A DNA stretch of 64,000 nucleotides from Nanobdellota archaeon (GTDB lineage Archaea; Nanobdellota; Nanobdellia; Parvarchaeales; Parvarchaeaceae): assembly GCA_021799085.1 (NCBI GenBank), contig JAJZBD010000001.1, positions 111,483 to 175,482 on the forward strand, read 5' to 3'. The position numbers and the translations under genes were made by a program. Shown here one piece after another: positions 52,775 through 61,177 of this stretch. The notes beneath the pieces were generated by a model. It had not been told where the DNA came from. It saw only the letters and a list, made by a program, of their open reading frames with translations, and made no database searches. How positions within the stretch are numbered: the stretch's first letter is position 1; each line of letters begins with the position of its first letter.

Positions 52775-54544
52775 TCAAATTCTTTCAACCAAATCAATGC
52801 CAAGAAAATAGGAAAGGTTCTCAACAACTTTTTTAAACGCTTTCACGATAACCAGTCTTTCCTTCTCTCTTTTATCCCCCAATATTCTGTTTTTCTCATA
52901 AAATGCGTTGAAAACATCGGATATTCTATGCAGGTATTCGCATACCAAATTTGGTTTAAGATTAGAGACCGCATTGTCCAAAACAGTTTCCCAAAGAAAT
53001 ATTTCCCTTATAAATTTTGCCTCATTTTCATCAAATGAAACATCATCGTAGCGATTTGCGCTTGCCTTGCTAAGTATGCTCAATGCCCTTGAATAGCTGT
53101 AATTTATGTAAACTGCACTGTCTCCCTTTAAGGAGATAGCATCGTTTATATCAAATACTACCATTTTTGACGGAGAAAATTTCAGTATATAGTATCTAAT
53201 TACGTTTGAAGCTATCTTTTTAGCTGAATCCTCATCAATTTTCCTACCACTTTTCTCCGCCTCCTCTACAACTCTACTTTTTATCTTAACAACCAAATCA
53301 TCAAATTCAACCGTTATGCCCTTTCTGCCGCTCATCCTCATGAATTTTTCATCGGTATTTATTCCAAGATAAGCTGCAGTGTCCTTTGAAATTGAAACCG
53401 GTTCATAACCATAATGGTTATATGAACCTTTTCCTGCAAATCTCTCTATTATTAATTTAACTGCATTCTGCTCTGCGTTTTGAGCCGAGTCCGTCAATGT
53501 AAACGAAATGTCAATTTTTTGCAGGTTAACTTCATTTCCGTCCCTGCTAGAAATCAGTATTTCAGTTCCATCAAAATTCGAAGAGAATTTCCTGTATTTT
53601 ATCTTTTCTTCAAGTATGCTGTGTTTTATCATCGCATATGCAATGTCCTTTGCTATATACAAGGAAGTTCCATCAGATCTTGTAAGAGTTATTTCATTGC
53701 CATCTATGTTGCTGACTATGCATCCTTTATTTTTCTCGCTTTCGGAAACTTTTGCAATTCCCTCTGCCATCAATTTATCCAAAGATGCTTTTACTATGCC
53801 TTCTCCTAGTATATAACGCTCAAGATCTAGAAGGTTGTATTTTATCTTTTCCCCTATCAAAGTAGAAAGCTGAGCAAGCAAAACCTTGTTTACTATTGAA
53901 TCCAGAAATTCCAAAGTATCTTTATCCCCTGCTTCTATCTTTAAAAGCACTTCTTTTCTTTTTTCAAGCAGAGAACTATCTTTTTCGTAGTCTTCATTAA
54001 CTTCCTTGTATATCTTTGAGCAGTAAAGATCAAATTTTTCGGAAGTTTCCAGCTTTTTATTAAGGTATTTAAAACCAACAATGATATCTGCGACCTGCGC
54101 ACCAGTATCCTCAATAAAATTTGATGTTATGACGTTAGCAGAGCTGTAAAGCAGGGCTTTACGTATAAACTCGCCTATATATGAATTTCTCATATGACCT
54201 ATATGCAAGGCTTTATTAGGATTCACAGAAGTGTGTTCAAGTCTTACCGTTTTACCGGAAAACGGGTTTTTAACGCCTTGTATTTCTATTTTACTTAGTA
54301 TCTTCTCATTCTTTTCAAGTTCATCGAAATTCAAATCTATATTAACGTAACCGTTTAAAGCAACTGCTTTTCTCACATACTGTGATTCTATTTTATTTGC
54401 AATTTCATTAGCAAACGACACTGGGTCTTTGCCTTTGCTCTTCGCGTATCCTATGCAGCTGAATGATATGTCGGAGAACTGGCTGGGGGTTATCTCTGCC
54501 CATTCCGGTAAGTTCAGTTTTTCCCTGATTTCTTGAAATTTCAT
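52775..54544 (-). CDS. argS: Arginyl-tRNA synthetase
   Basis: Charges tRNA-Arg. 589 residues, class I. The N-terminal Add1 domain is followed by the HIGH motif in SVNPNKALHIGHMRNSYIGE (about 108-127), the degenerate KMSK loop MRMSGRKGITVEF, and the C-terminal DALR anticodon-binding domain with KFSPSKMVVFDINDAISL and YINYSYSRALSIL. Length is normal for archaea. It is separated from DP1 by 80 nt. Confidence 0.95.
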   Translation of the reverse strand: MKFQEIREKLNLPEWAEITPSQFSDISFSCIGYAKSKGKDPVSFANEIANKIESQYVRKAVALNGYVNIDLNFDELEKNEKILSKIEIQGVKNPFSGKTVRLEHTSVNPNKALHIGHMRNSYIGEFIRKALLYSSANVITSNFIEDTGAQVADIIVGFKYLNKKLETSEKFDLYCSKIYKEVNEDYEKDSSLLEKRKEVLLKIEAGDKDTLEFLDSIVNKVLLAQLSTLIGEKIKYNLLDLERYILGEGIVKASLDKLMAEGIAKVSESEKNKGCIVSNIDGNEITLTRSDGTSLYIAKDIAYAMIKHSILEEKIKYRKFSSNFDGTEILISSRDGNEVNLQKIDISFTLTDSAQNAEQNAVKLIIERFAGKGSYNHYGYEPVSISKDTAAYLGINTDEKFMRMSGRKGITVEFDDLVVKIKSRVVEEAEKSGRKIDEDSAKKIASNVIRYYILKFSPSKMVVFDINDAISLKGDSAVYINYSYSRALSILSKASANRYDDVSFDENEAKFIREIFLWETVLDNAVSNLKPNLVCEYLHRISDVFNAFYEKNRILGDKREKERLVIVKAFKKVVENLSYFLGIDLVERI

Positions 54545-54759
54545 ATTTTATAGATACTTTTTCTGTTATTTATAGAATTTGAATCAAGTAATTACAATTT
54601 ACATTAAGTTATTCGCTTTAAACTCCCGTTAGATAAATTAAATAAGACTTAAATTGGCTTTATTGTAAAGGCAGTTAATTTACACTAAGAAAGATTTATA
54701 TAGGTATTTAATCATATATAGACTATAAATTTTATAAGGGGTTAAATAAAAAGATAAAA

Positions 54760-55062
54760 ATGACAGAAGTTTGTCCAGTTTGTGGTCTTCCAAAAGACCT
54801 TTGTATCTGCGGGACCATTTCGCAGGAAACGCAGAAAATAAAGATTTACACAAAAAAGGTTTCTTTCAAAAAGATGGTTACTATCATAAGCGGTCTAGAT
54901 CCAAAGGCTGTGAATGTGAAGGACCTTACAAAGACATTAAAAACAAAGATAGCTTGCGGCGGAACCTTCAAAGACGGTATGATAGAGCTGCAGGGAGAAC
55001 ATGTAGATAAAGTAAAGGATATACTTATTAAGCAGGGTTTCCCAGAATCCTCATTTTCTTAG
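54760..55062 (+). CDS. sui1: Translation initiation factor aIF1 (SUI1)
   Basis: A 100-residue protein that helps start-codon selection. The N-terminal zinc-binding arm CPVCGLPKDLCIC (5-17) is typical of archaeal aIF1, then SFKKMVTIISGLDPKAVNVK and KIACGGTFKDGMIELQGEH match SUI1. A TATA-like TTTATATA stands near 54690-54697 in a 215-nt gene-free gap, and GGGG lies about 18 nt before the ATG. The end overlaps metG on the opposite strand by 4 nt. Confidence 0.95.
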   Translation: MTEVCPVCGLPKDLCICGTISQETQKIKIYTKKVSFKKMVTIISGLDPKAVNVKDLTKTLKTKIACGGTFKDGMIELQGEHVDKVKDILIKQGFPESSFS

Positions 55063-56510
55063 ATTACCTTATTAAATAAATTTTCTCCTCGTTCTACCTT
55101 TGTAGTAAATTCCCTAAAAACCGCATCAGATAATGACTGCTCCTTTATTCCTAATTTCTTTTCGATCTTTTCTGCAGTTGAAGGCATAAACGGCTTCAAA
55201 AATATCGCAGTGACCCTTATTGCCTCCAATGAATTATAAAGCACGTTAGCCAATTCTTTGCCATGCAATTTCCAAGGCTCATTATCATTTACGTATTTGT
55301 TTATTTTCCTTACACCCTCAAATACAAGGTTTAAAGCAGAATAAAGGTCCTTTTTATCAAATTTTTCGATTATTTCCTGCTTTTTTATAAAGTCTTCTAT
55401 CTCTGCATTTCCTTCTATTTTGCCTTCAAACCTTTCCGCAATAGTCAAAATCCTAGCAACTAAATTGCTTAAGTTGGCCATTAGCTCTCCATTTATCCTC
55501 TCCTTTAATGCTGATTCTGAAAAGTCTCCATCTTCCCATGTCGGTTTCTCTCTTAGTAAGAAGTACCTGAATGCATCCGCCGAGTATTTATCCGCCATTT
55601 CTATAGGATCTATGACATTGCCTAAGGATTTGCTCATTTTTCTTCCTTCAACAGTCCACCAGCCATGCGCCATCACGTTTTTTGGAACCGGTAAATCAGC
55701 AGAAAGAAGCATAGCAGGCCAGATTACTGAATGGAACCACACTATCTCCTTACCTACTAAATGAACATCCGCTGGCCAGAATTCCTTGAATTCGCTGCCA
55801 TGCGGCCAGTTCAATGCACTTAGATAATTAAGCAAGGCATCAAACCAAACATAAACGGAATGGCTTTCATCAAATGGAAACTTTATCCCCCATGAGACGC
55901 TCTTTCTTGTTATATCCAAATCCTTTAATTCCCCATTAAGCCTGCTTAATATTTCATTTGCATTTTTTTCCGGGATTATCAAGCCGCCCTTTATAAGTTT
56001 CACTATCTGCTCTTTGTATTTGCTTAATCTGAAGAAGTAAGCTTCCTCCTTTATTTTTTGAACATCTCTGCCGCAATCTGGACATTTGCCATTTACAAGC
56101 TCTGTTTCAGTTATATATCTTTCATCTGGTAGACAATAAAATCCCTCGTACTCTCCTTTGTATATATCCCCCTTTTCCCATACTTTTTTTATGAATTCCT
56201 TTACCGCAGATTCATGGTATTCGTCGGTTGTTCTTATAAATTTGTCATAAGATATGTTAAGCTTTTCCCATGCAGCCTTGTATCTCTGTGAATTTTCATC
56301 AACGAGCTCCTTCGGTGTTTTATTCTTTTCTGCTGCGGCTTTTTCTATCTTTCCGCCATGTTCATCGGTTCCAGTCAAAAAGAAAACTTTTTCATTATTT
56401 AATCTATGCCATCTTGCCAGTATATCTGCAATTATAGTAGTATATGCATGCCCTATGTGGGGCTTGTCATTGACATAGTAAATCGGTGTAGTTACGTAAA
56501 ATTTTTCCAT
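55059..56510 (-). CDS. metG: Methionyl-tRNA synthetase
   Basis: Charges initiator and elongator tRNA-Met. 483 residues. HIGH motif in DKPHIGHAYTTIIAD, the zinc knuckle C-x2-C (CPDCGRD), the K-M-S-K-S loop (GRKMSKSLGNVI), and the helical anticodon-binding domain ending near residue 480. The C-terminal tRNA-binding appendix of larger MetRS is absent. Initiator tRNA-Met lies 30 nt upstream of the start on the same strand, so enzyme and substrate are probably on one transcript. Confidence 0.95.
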   Translation of the reverse strand: MEKFYVTTPIYYVNDKPHIGHAYTTIIADILARWHRLNNEKVFFLTGTDEHGGKIEKAAAEKNKTPKELVDENSQRYKAAWEKLNISYDKFIRTTDEYHESAVKEFIKKVWEKGDIYKGEYEGFYCLPDERYITETELVNGKCPDCGRDVQKIKEEAYFFRLSKYKEQIVKLIKGGLIIPEKNANEILSRLNGELKDLDITRKSVSWGIKFPFDESHSVYVWFDALLNYLSALNWPHGSEFKEFWPADVHLVGKEIVWFHSVIWPAMLLSADLPVPKNVMAHGWWTVEGRKMSKSLGNVIDPIEMADKYSADAFRYFLLREKPTWEDGDFSESALKERINGELMANLSNLVARILTIAERFEGKIEGNAEIEDFIKKQEIIEKFDKKDLYSALNLVFEGVRKINKYVNDNEPWKLHGKELANVLYNSLEAIRVTAIFLKPFMPSTAEKIEKKLGIKEQSLSDAVFREFTTKVERGENLFNKVI

Positions 56511-56539
56511 TATATTTTTAATGCCGCTACATTATTTTA

Positions 56540-56615
56540 TAGCGGAGGTGGGATTTGAACCACACGACCTCTGGGTTATGAGCCCAGCGAGCACTCCTGG
56601 CTGCTCTACTCCGCT
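56540..56615 (-). tRNA. Initiator tRNA-Met (CAT)
   Basis: Acceptor AGCGGAG/CTCCGCT with the A1-U72 pair of archaeal initiators, D-arm GAGC/GCTC with AGCCAGGAGT, and anticodon arm CTGGG-CTCATAA-CCCAG with the three G-C pairs typical of initiator tRNAs. The discriminator is A. The T-stem reads GTGTGG against CCCAC, leaving one extra U, so the stem must bulge. No intron and no encoded CCA. Confidence 0.94.
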
Positions 56616-56701
56616 TTGATTTATTTAATAGTTGCTCCTTATTTAATAACTTTTACTAAACTACAGAATAGTTATTTAAACTATGCATTCTTTCTAATAA
56701 T

Positions 56702-57337
56702 ATGTCCATAGTCATATCACTTGGTGGCTCATTTCTATTTGACAAGAAGAAGGATACCTCTTTGCTTTTCAATGAATTAAAAAAATTAAATCAAAAATTT
56801 TTAGTTATAACCGGCGGTGGCCCGATAGCAAGGGAATACATAGATTTCTCCAAAGAATTCAACCTAAGTGAAAAGGAATTACATACTGTTGGAATAAAGT
56901 GCACGCACATAAATGCGTGGGTAATGTCAAAGGCCTTCAAAACAGATTACACTGATAAAGACCCTAGAAAGATAAAAGTGAACAAAAAAATAACGCTTAC
57001 TGGAGGTTACCTTCCAGGATGGACAACCGATACTTGTGCGGCATATGCTGCAGTTTCAACGCATTCCAAAGTTATATTCAACATGTCAAAAGAAATGGGG
57101 GTTTATGACAAGGATCCAAGGAAATTCAAGGATGTGAAACTGCTTAAACAGATAAACTTCGAAAGGCTTTACACGCTAACAAAGGGAAAGCGCGTACCCG
57201 GCATGAACTTTATATTTGACCCCTTGGCAGCAAAAATATGCAAAAAGAACAATATAGAGGTCGTAGTTACAAGCGACATTGAAGACATAAAACGGTACCT
57301 TGAAAACAAGGAGATAAACGGTACGATTATAAGATAA
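56702..57337 (+). CDS. pyrH: UMP kinase
   Basis: Phosphorylates UMP to UDP, feeding CTP and dTTP synthesis. 211 residues, slightly short for archaeal PyrH. The amino acid kinase fold starts SIVISLGGSFLFDKKKD, with VITGGGPIAREYIDFSKE, LTGGYLPGWTTDTCAAYAA and MGVYDKDPRKFKDVKLL as substrate-site segments. It stands 86 nt from the divergent tRNA and 31 nt before topA on the same strand. Confidence 0.93.
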   Translation: MSIVISLGGSFLFDKKKDTSLLFNELKKLNQKFLVITGGGPIAREYIDFSKEFNLSEKELHTVGIKCTHINAWVMSKAFKTDYTDKDPRKIKVNKKITLTGGYLPGWTTDTCAAYAAVSTHSKVIFNMSKEMGVYDKDPRKFKDVKLLKQINFERLYTLTKGKRVPGMNFIFDPLAAKICKKNNIEVVVTSDIEDIKRYLENKEINGTIIR

Positions 57338-57368
57338 GCTTTTATACTACTATATATATTATTCTAAA

Positions 57369-59417
57369 ATGCAACTGATAATAGCTGAAAAAAGCACGGC
57401 TGCCGAAACCATTGCAAAAAACCTTGCAGAAACAAAGATAAAAACAGAGGAATTCGGGCCGGTAAAAGTCTGGTATACAAAGATAAACGGTGAAGAAACG
57501 GTTGTAATGCCCCTTAAAGGCCACATCAAAAATGTAAGATACCCAGAGACCTTCAAGAAATGGAATGAAGAGACATTAATGAAGATGATAGATGCAAAGC
57601 TTGTTTATACACCGGCTGCCGAGGAAAACATCGCTGTAATAAAAAAGTTCGCCAAAAAAGCAGATAAGATAATAATAGCAACAGACTACGATACAGAAGG
57701 CGAATCCATAGGCTTTGAAGCAATCGATGTAGCAAGAGAAGAAAACAATAAAGCAAAGATATACCGAAGCGTGTTCTCATCACTTACTGCGAAAGAGTTA
57801 ACAGAAGCATTCAAAAACCTGCAAAAGCCGAATAAGGACCTTTCTGATAGTGCTGACGCTAGGAGAGAGATTGACCTTATACTGGGAGCGGTTTTAACAA
57901 GATTCATATCGCTTGCAGCCGAAAGACTCGGGAATTCTTTTCTGTCTGTAGGCAGAGTACAGACCCCAACACTTGCTCTCATTGTAAGCAGGGATGCAGA
58001 GAGGAGGGCATTCAAACCAGAGAAGTACTGGAGATTTCTTGCCACAGTACAGGGAAAAGATTTTGCTTTTGTATCAGAATACAAAGATGGAAGGATATTT
58101 GATGAAAAAACAGCAGAAAAGCTGAGAAAAATAAAAAATGAAAAGCAAGCTTTAATAACAAAGGTTGAAAAGAAGAGAAAGAGAGTAAGCCCTCCAAAGC
58201 CTTTTAACACTACCTCTTTTCTGAGAAGCGCAGCTGCAATAGGCTTTTCAGTGCCCAATGCCATGCGTATAGTCCAAGGTTTATACATGAAAGGTTATGT
58301 TTCCTATCCTAGAACGGATAGTGAAGCTTATCCTCCGACCTTGGATTTAAGGGAGATACTCAATGAATTGAATAATTCTAATGCATATTCAAAAACGGTT
58401 GCAGAAATACTGAAAAAGCCATTGAATCCGTCTAAAGGAAAGGAGGCAAAGGACCACCCTCCAATACACCCGGTAAAGCTGCCTTCTGAGAAATTAAACC
58501 CACAGGAAGCAAGGATCTTTGATTTAATCAGCAGGAGATTTCTAGCAACTCTTTCCGAGGAATCCGAAGAAGAGATAATCTCTGTAAAGATGGACATAAA
58601 GGGGAATGAATTCACTGCAAGAGGCAGCAGGATACTTGTGCCCGGATGGCGGTCAGTCTATATCTTTTCAAAATATGAGGAGAATATACTTCCAGAGATA
58701 AAGGAAGGTGAAAGCCTAAAGATAAAGGAGATAAATGAAAGCGAAGACTTCACTACACCTCCTGGAAACTATTCACAGGGTGCAATATTGAAGATAATGG
58801 AAGAGCTAAACCTTGGTACAAAGGCCACGAGACCAGAAATACTCAAAAAGCTCATGGAAAGAAGGTATATCTCTGCAAGCAGGACCCTTATACCCAGCGA
58901 GGTAGCATTTGCCGTTATAGAAAATATGGAAAAGGTATCAAATGATATAACCGGTCCAGAGTTAACTGCAACTATCGAAAAGGAGATGAAAAAGATAGAA
59001 GAAGGGCAGAAGAAAAAAGAAGAAGTGGTCGATGAATCAAGGGAAATGCTTAAGGAAGTGCTTAAAAAACTGCAGAGCAAAAGAAAGGAAATAAAAGAGC
59101 TAATGCACAAAGCTCTTTTGCAGCAGTACATATTTGGGACCTGCCCTAAAAGCGGCGGAAAGTTAAAACTAGTGGTATCAAAGAAAAGTCACAAACGCTT
59201 TGTAGGTTGCAGTGATTATCCAAAATGCCACTTCGGTATGCCTTTACCGCAGTCGGGTTACTTCTTCATATCACCACAGACCTGTCCAAAATGTGGGATA
59301 CATATGATAGAATGGCATGCAAAAGAAAGCAAGAGGACTTACATATTTTGTGTAAACCCTGCATGTAAAGTCGAAAAGAAGGAAAAAGCTAGCGCAAAAG
59401 AAAAAGCTAAAAAATAA
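57369..59417 (+). CDS. topA: DNA topoisomerase I (type IA)
   Basis: Relaxes negative supercoils by a single-strand break. 682 residues. The Toprim domain has IIAEKSTAAETIAKNLAE with the catalytic Glu and IATDYDTEGESIGFEA with the acidic triad. The nucleophile is Tyr313 in SYPRTDSEAYPP. LGTKATRPEILKKLMERRYI matches domain I/III. Two C-terminal zinc-ribbon segments follow: CPKSGGKL...GCSDYPKCHF, and CPKCGIHM...CVNPAC. It is a normal topoisomerase I, not reverse gyrase. Confidence 0.95.
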   Translation: MQLIIAEKSTAAETIAKNLAETKIKTEEFGPVKVWYTKINGEETVVMPLKGHIKNVRYPETFKKWNEETLMKMIDAKLVYTPAAEENIAVIKKFAKKADKIIIATDYDTEGESIGFEAIDVAREENNKAKIYRSVFSSLTAKELTEAFKNLQKPNKDLSDSADARREIDLILGAVLTRFISLAAERLGNSFLSVGRVQTPTLALIVSRDAERRAFKPEKYWRFLATVQGKDFAFVSEYKDGRIFDEKTAEKLRKIKNEKQALITKVEKKRKRVSPPKPFNTTSFLRSAAAIGFSVPNAMRIVQGLYMKGYVSYPRTDSEAYPPTLDLREILNELNNSNAYSKTVAEILKKPLNPSKGKEAKDHPPIHPVKLPSEKLNPQEARIFDLISRRFLATLSEESEEEIISVKMDIKGNEFTARGSRILVPGWRSVYIFSKYEENILPEIKEGESLKIKEINESEDFTTPPGNYSQGAILKIMEELNLGTKATRPEILKKLMERRYISASRTLIPSEVAFAVIENMEKVSNDITGPELTATIEKEMKKIEEGQKKKEEVVDESREMLKEVLKKLQSKRKEIKELMHKALLQQYIFGTCPKSGGKLKLVVSKKSHKRFVGCSDYPKCHFGMPLPQSGYFFISPQTCPKCGIHMIEWHAKESKRTYIFCVNPACKVEKKEKASAKEKAKK

Positions 59418-59457
59418 ACACTGATAGTAAAGAATACTACCAGCATTAAGAAGTTCT

Positions 59458-60729
59458 TTAAGTCTTAGCTACAAGGTCTATGCATCTTCCAGCTGCTATT
59501 GTTAAACCCATATCCCTGATAGCAAAACCAGCAAGTTGAGGTATAACATCAGCTTTTTCGATTGAAAGAGGCTTTAATGGCTCCAATACGACTATTGCAG
59601 CATCTCCCTGCTTGATTGTTGCAGGATTTTCCTCTGCTGTCTGTCCTGTCTTTGGATCCAGTCTCCTAAGTATCTTTTTGAACTTTACTGGAACCTGTGC
59701 AGTATGTGCATGAAGTACTGGGCTGTAGCCCGCAGATATTGCTGTTGGGTGATTAAGAACTATTATCTGCGCAGTGAATTCAGTTGCGACTGTTGGTGGA
59801 GCTGACACCAATCCAACGACATCTCCCCTCTTTACTTGTTCTTTTTCAACGCCCCTGACATTGAAACCTATGTTGTCACCGGGTGCAGCTTGATCAAGGT
59901 TCTGATAGTGCATCTGTATCGACTTTACCTCTGCTGTAACATGTGAAGGCTCAAAGATTATCTTGTCTCCTGGCTTCATAATACCGCTTACAACTTTACC
60001 TACTGGAACTGTTCCTACTCCTTGTATTGAGTAAACGTCCTCTATAGGTATTCTTAATGGCAGCTGCGTAGGTCTGTCTGGTAAAGGCAGGTTGTTTAAA
60101 GCTTCCAATAATGTTGGGCCGGTGTACCAAGGCATCTTATCGCTTTTAACCTTAAGATTCTCACCATTCTTTGAAGATATTGGTATGTAGTTAAGGCTCT
60201 CTGCATTTGGATATGATGCTTTAACCACTTTTATTACCGCATCTTTTACCTCTTTGTACTTTGCCTCATCATAGTTCAAAAGATCCATTTTATTCATTGC
60301 AATTATAAGGTTCTTTATGCCAAATACTCTTGCCAAGTAAACGTGTTCCCTAGTCTGCTGCATTACACCTTCTTTGGCATCGACGACCAAAACGGCAGCA
60401 TCTGCCTCAGAAGCGCCAGTAATCATGTTCTTAATGAAGTCAACGTGTCCCGGTGCATCGATTATTGTAAATTCATATTTGTCTGTAACGAATTTTTCGT
60501 GACTAAGGTCTATTGTTACTCCTTTCTTCCTTTCTTCACCGGAAGTATCCAAGAAGTAAGCAAACTCAAAGTCTACTTTTCCTAAAGTCTCAATGTCCTT
60601 CTGGATCTTTGCCTTATCCTGTTCACTGAAACTTCCTGTTTCATAAAGCAATCTTCCTACTGTAGTAGACTTACCCGAGTCTACGTGCCCTATGAAAATC
60701 AAATTCATGTGTGGTTTAGTTTCTGCCAT
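59458..60729 (-). CDS. tuf: Elongation factor 1-alpha (aEF1A)
   Basis: GTPase that delivers aminoacyl-tRNA to the ribosome. 423 residues. GHVDSGKST (P-loop), the switch I region KKGVTIDLSHEKF, DAPGHVDF, NKMD and the SxK-type ISSKNGENLK motif are complete. Domains 2 and 3 follow (IPIEDVYSIQGVGTVPVGKV, and HTAQVPVKFKKI). A Shine-Dalgarno GGAGGAG lies 6 nt before the ATG and a TATA box further upstream. In many archaea this gene precedes S10; here it stands apart from ribosomal genes. Confidence 0.96.
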   Translation of the reverse strand: MAETKPHMNLIFIGHVDSGKSTTVGRLLYETGSFSEQDKAKIQKDIETLGKVDFEFAYFLDTSGEERKKGVTIDLSHEKFVTDKYEFTIIDAPGHVDFIKNMITGASEADAAVLVVDAKEGVMQQTREHVYLARVFGIKNLIIAMNKMDLLNYDEAKYKEVKDAVIKVVKASYPNAESLNYIPISSKNGENLKVKSDKMPWYTGPTLLEALNNLPLPDRPTQLPLRIPIEDVYSIQGVGTVPVGKVVSGIMKPGDKIIFEPSHVTAEVKSIQMHYQNLDQAAPGDNIGFNVRGVEKEQVKRGDVVGLVSAPPTVATEFTAQIIVLNHPTAISAGYSPVLHAHTAQVPVKFKKILRRLDPKTGQTAEENPATIKQGDAAIVVLEPLKPLSIEKADVIPQLAGFAIRDMGLTIAAGRCIDLVAKT

Positions 60730-60788
60730 ATTTTTCTCCTCCTTTTTATCATTTTATCAATTTTGATATACTATAAAGAAGTGTTTAT

Positions 60789-60796
60789 TATTTAAA
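60789..60796 (-). promoter_or_regulatory. TATA-like box of the aEF1A gene
   Basis: TTTAAATA on the minus strand, 60-67 nt before the ATG, would place the start of transcription near 60765 and give a leader of about 35 nt that includes the GGAGGAG site at about 60736-60742. An adjacent 7-bp inverted repeat (TGGTAGA 60802-60808, TCTACCA 60826-60832) lies just upstream. Confidence 0.45.
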
Positions 60797-60841
60797 TCTT
60801 TTGGTAGACAAAGACTACGTGACATTCTACCATGAATGAAT

Positions 60842-60988
60842 TCATGACTTCCAGCGCCTATTGAAAGCTTGAGCTTTCTCATATATCCCTGTTTTTGCTG
60901 CCTTTCTGCTTCCTTGAAAGCATTCTCTTGAAAACAGCTCCTTTTGCTTCTTATCTGGATATAGTCTGAACTTGTATGCTGTCAACAT
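60842..60988 (-). pseudogene. TnpB (IS200/IS605 family) N-terminal remnant
   Basis: A 48-residue frame starts MLTAYKFRLYPDKKQKELFS, the near-universal N-terminus of IS605 OrfB/TnpB nucleases. After residue 20 the usual F-G-C-x-R-F-V-Y-N sequence is missing and the rest does not match in this frame. In a second frame the following DNA reads QGYMRKLKLSIGAGSHEF, which may come from the 3' end of the gene. So this looks like an internally deleted, non-functional copy. It lies in the 448-nt gap (60730-61177) between aEF1A and the kelch protein gene. Confidence 0.75.
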
Positions 60989-61044
60989 ATTGTTATTCTG
61001 CCACTTCTTATATTTGGGTTTTCCATTTCTTTATTCGCTTTCAT

Positions 61045-61064
61045 CCCACGATTTAAATCGTGGG
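61045..61064. repeat. Perfect 20-nt palindrome, likely IS605-type end hairpin
   Basis: CCCACGATTTAAATCGTGGG can form an 8-bp stem with a TTAA loop. It lies 57 nt upstream of the TnpB remnant start on the remnant's strand. IS200/IS605 elements carry subterminal hairpins recognised as single strands by TnpA, so this is probably one end of the dead element. The DNA from here to 61177 contains nothing else I can identify. Confidence 0.65.
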
Positions 61065-61177
61065 TTTTCCAGCTCACACTTTATAAATTAATTGTGGCAT
61101 ATTCCCAAAGTAGAGAAAACAATTTAATTATTCTTTTCATGGGCTAAAAAAGAAATTATAATAAAAATACCAAATAT

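Noticed and set aside
57369..59417. Reverse gyrase
   Set aside because: There is no helicase domain; the length and layout are those of plain topoisomerase I.
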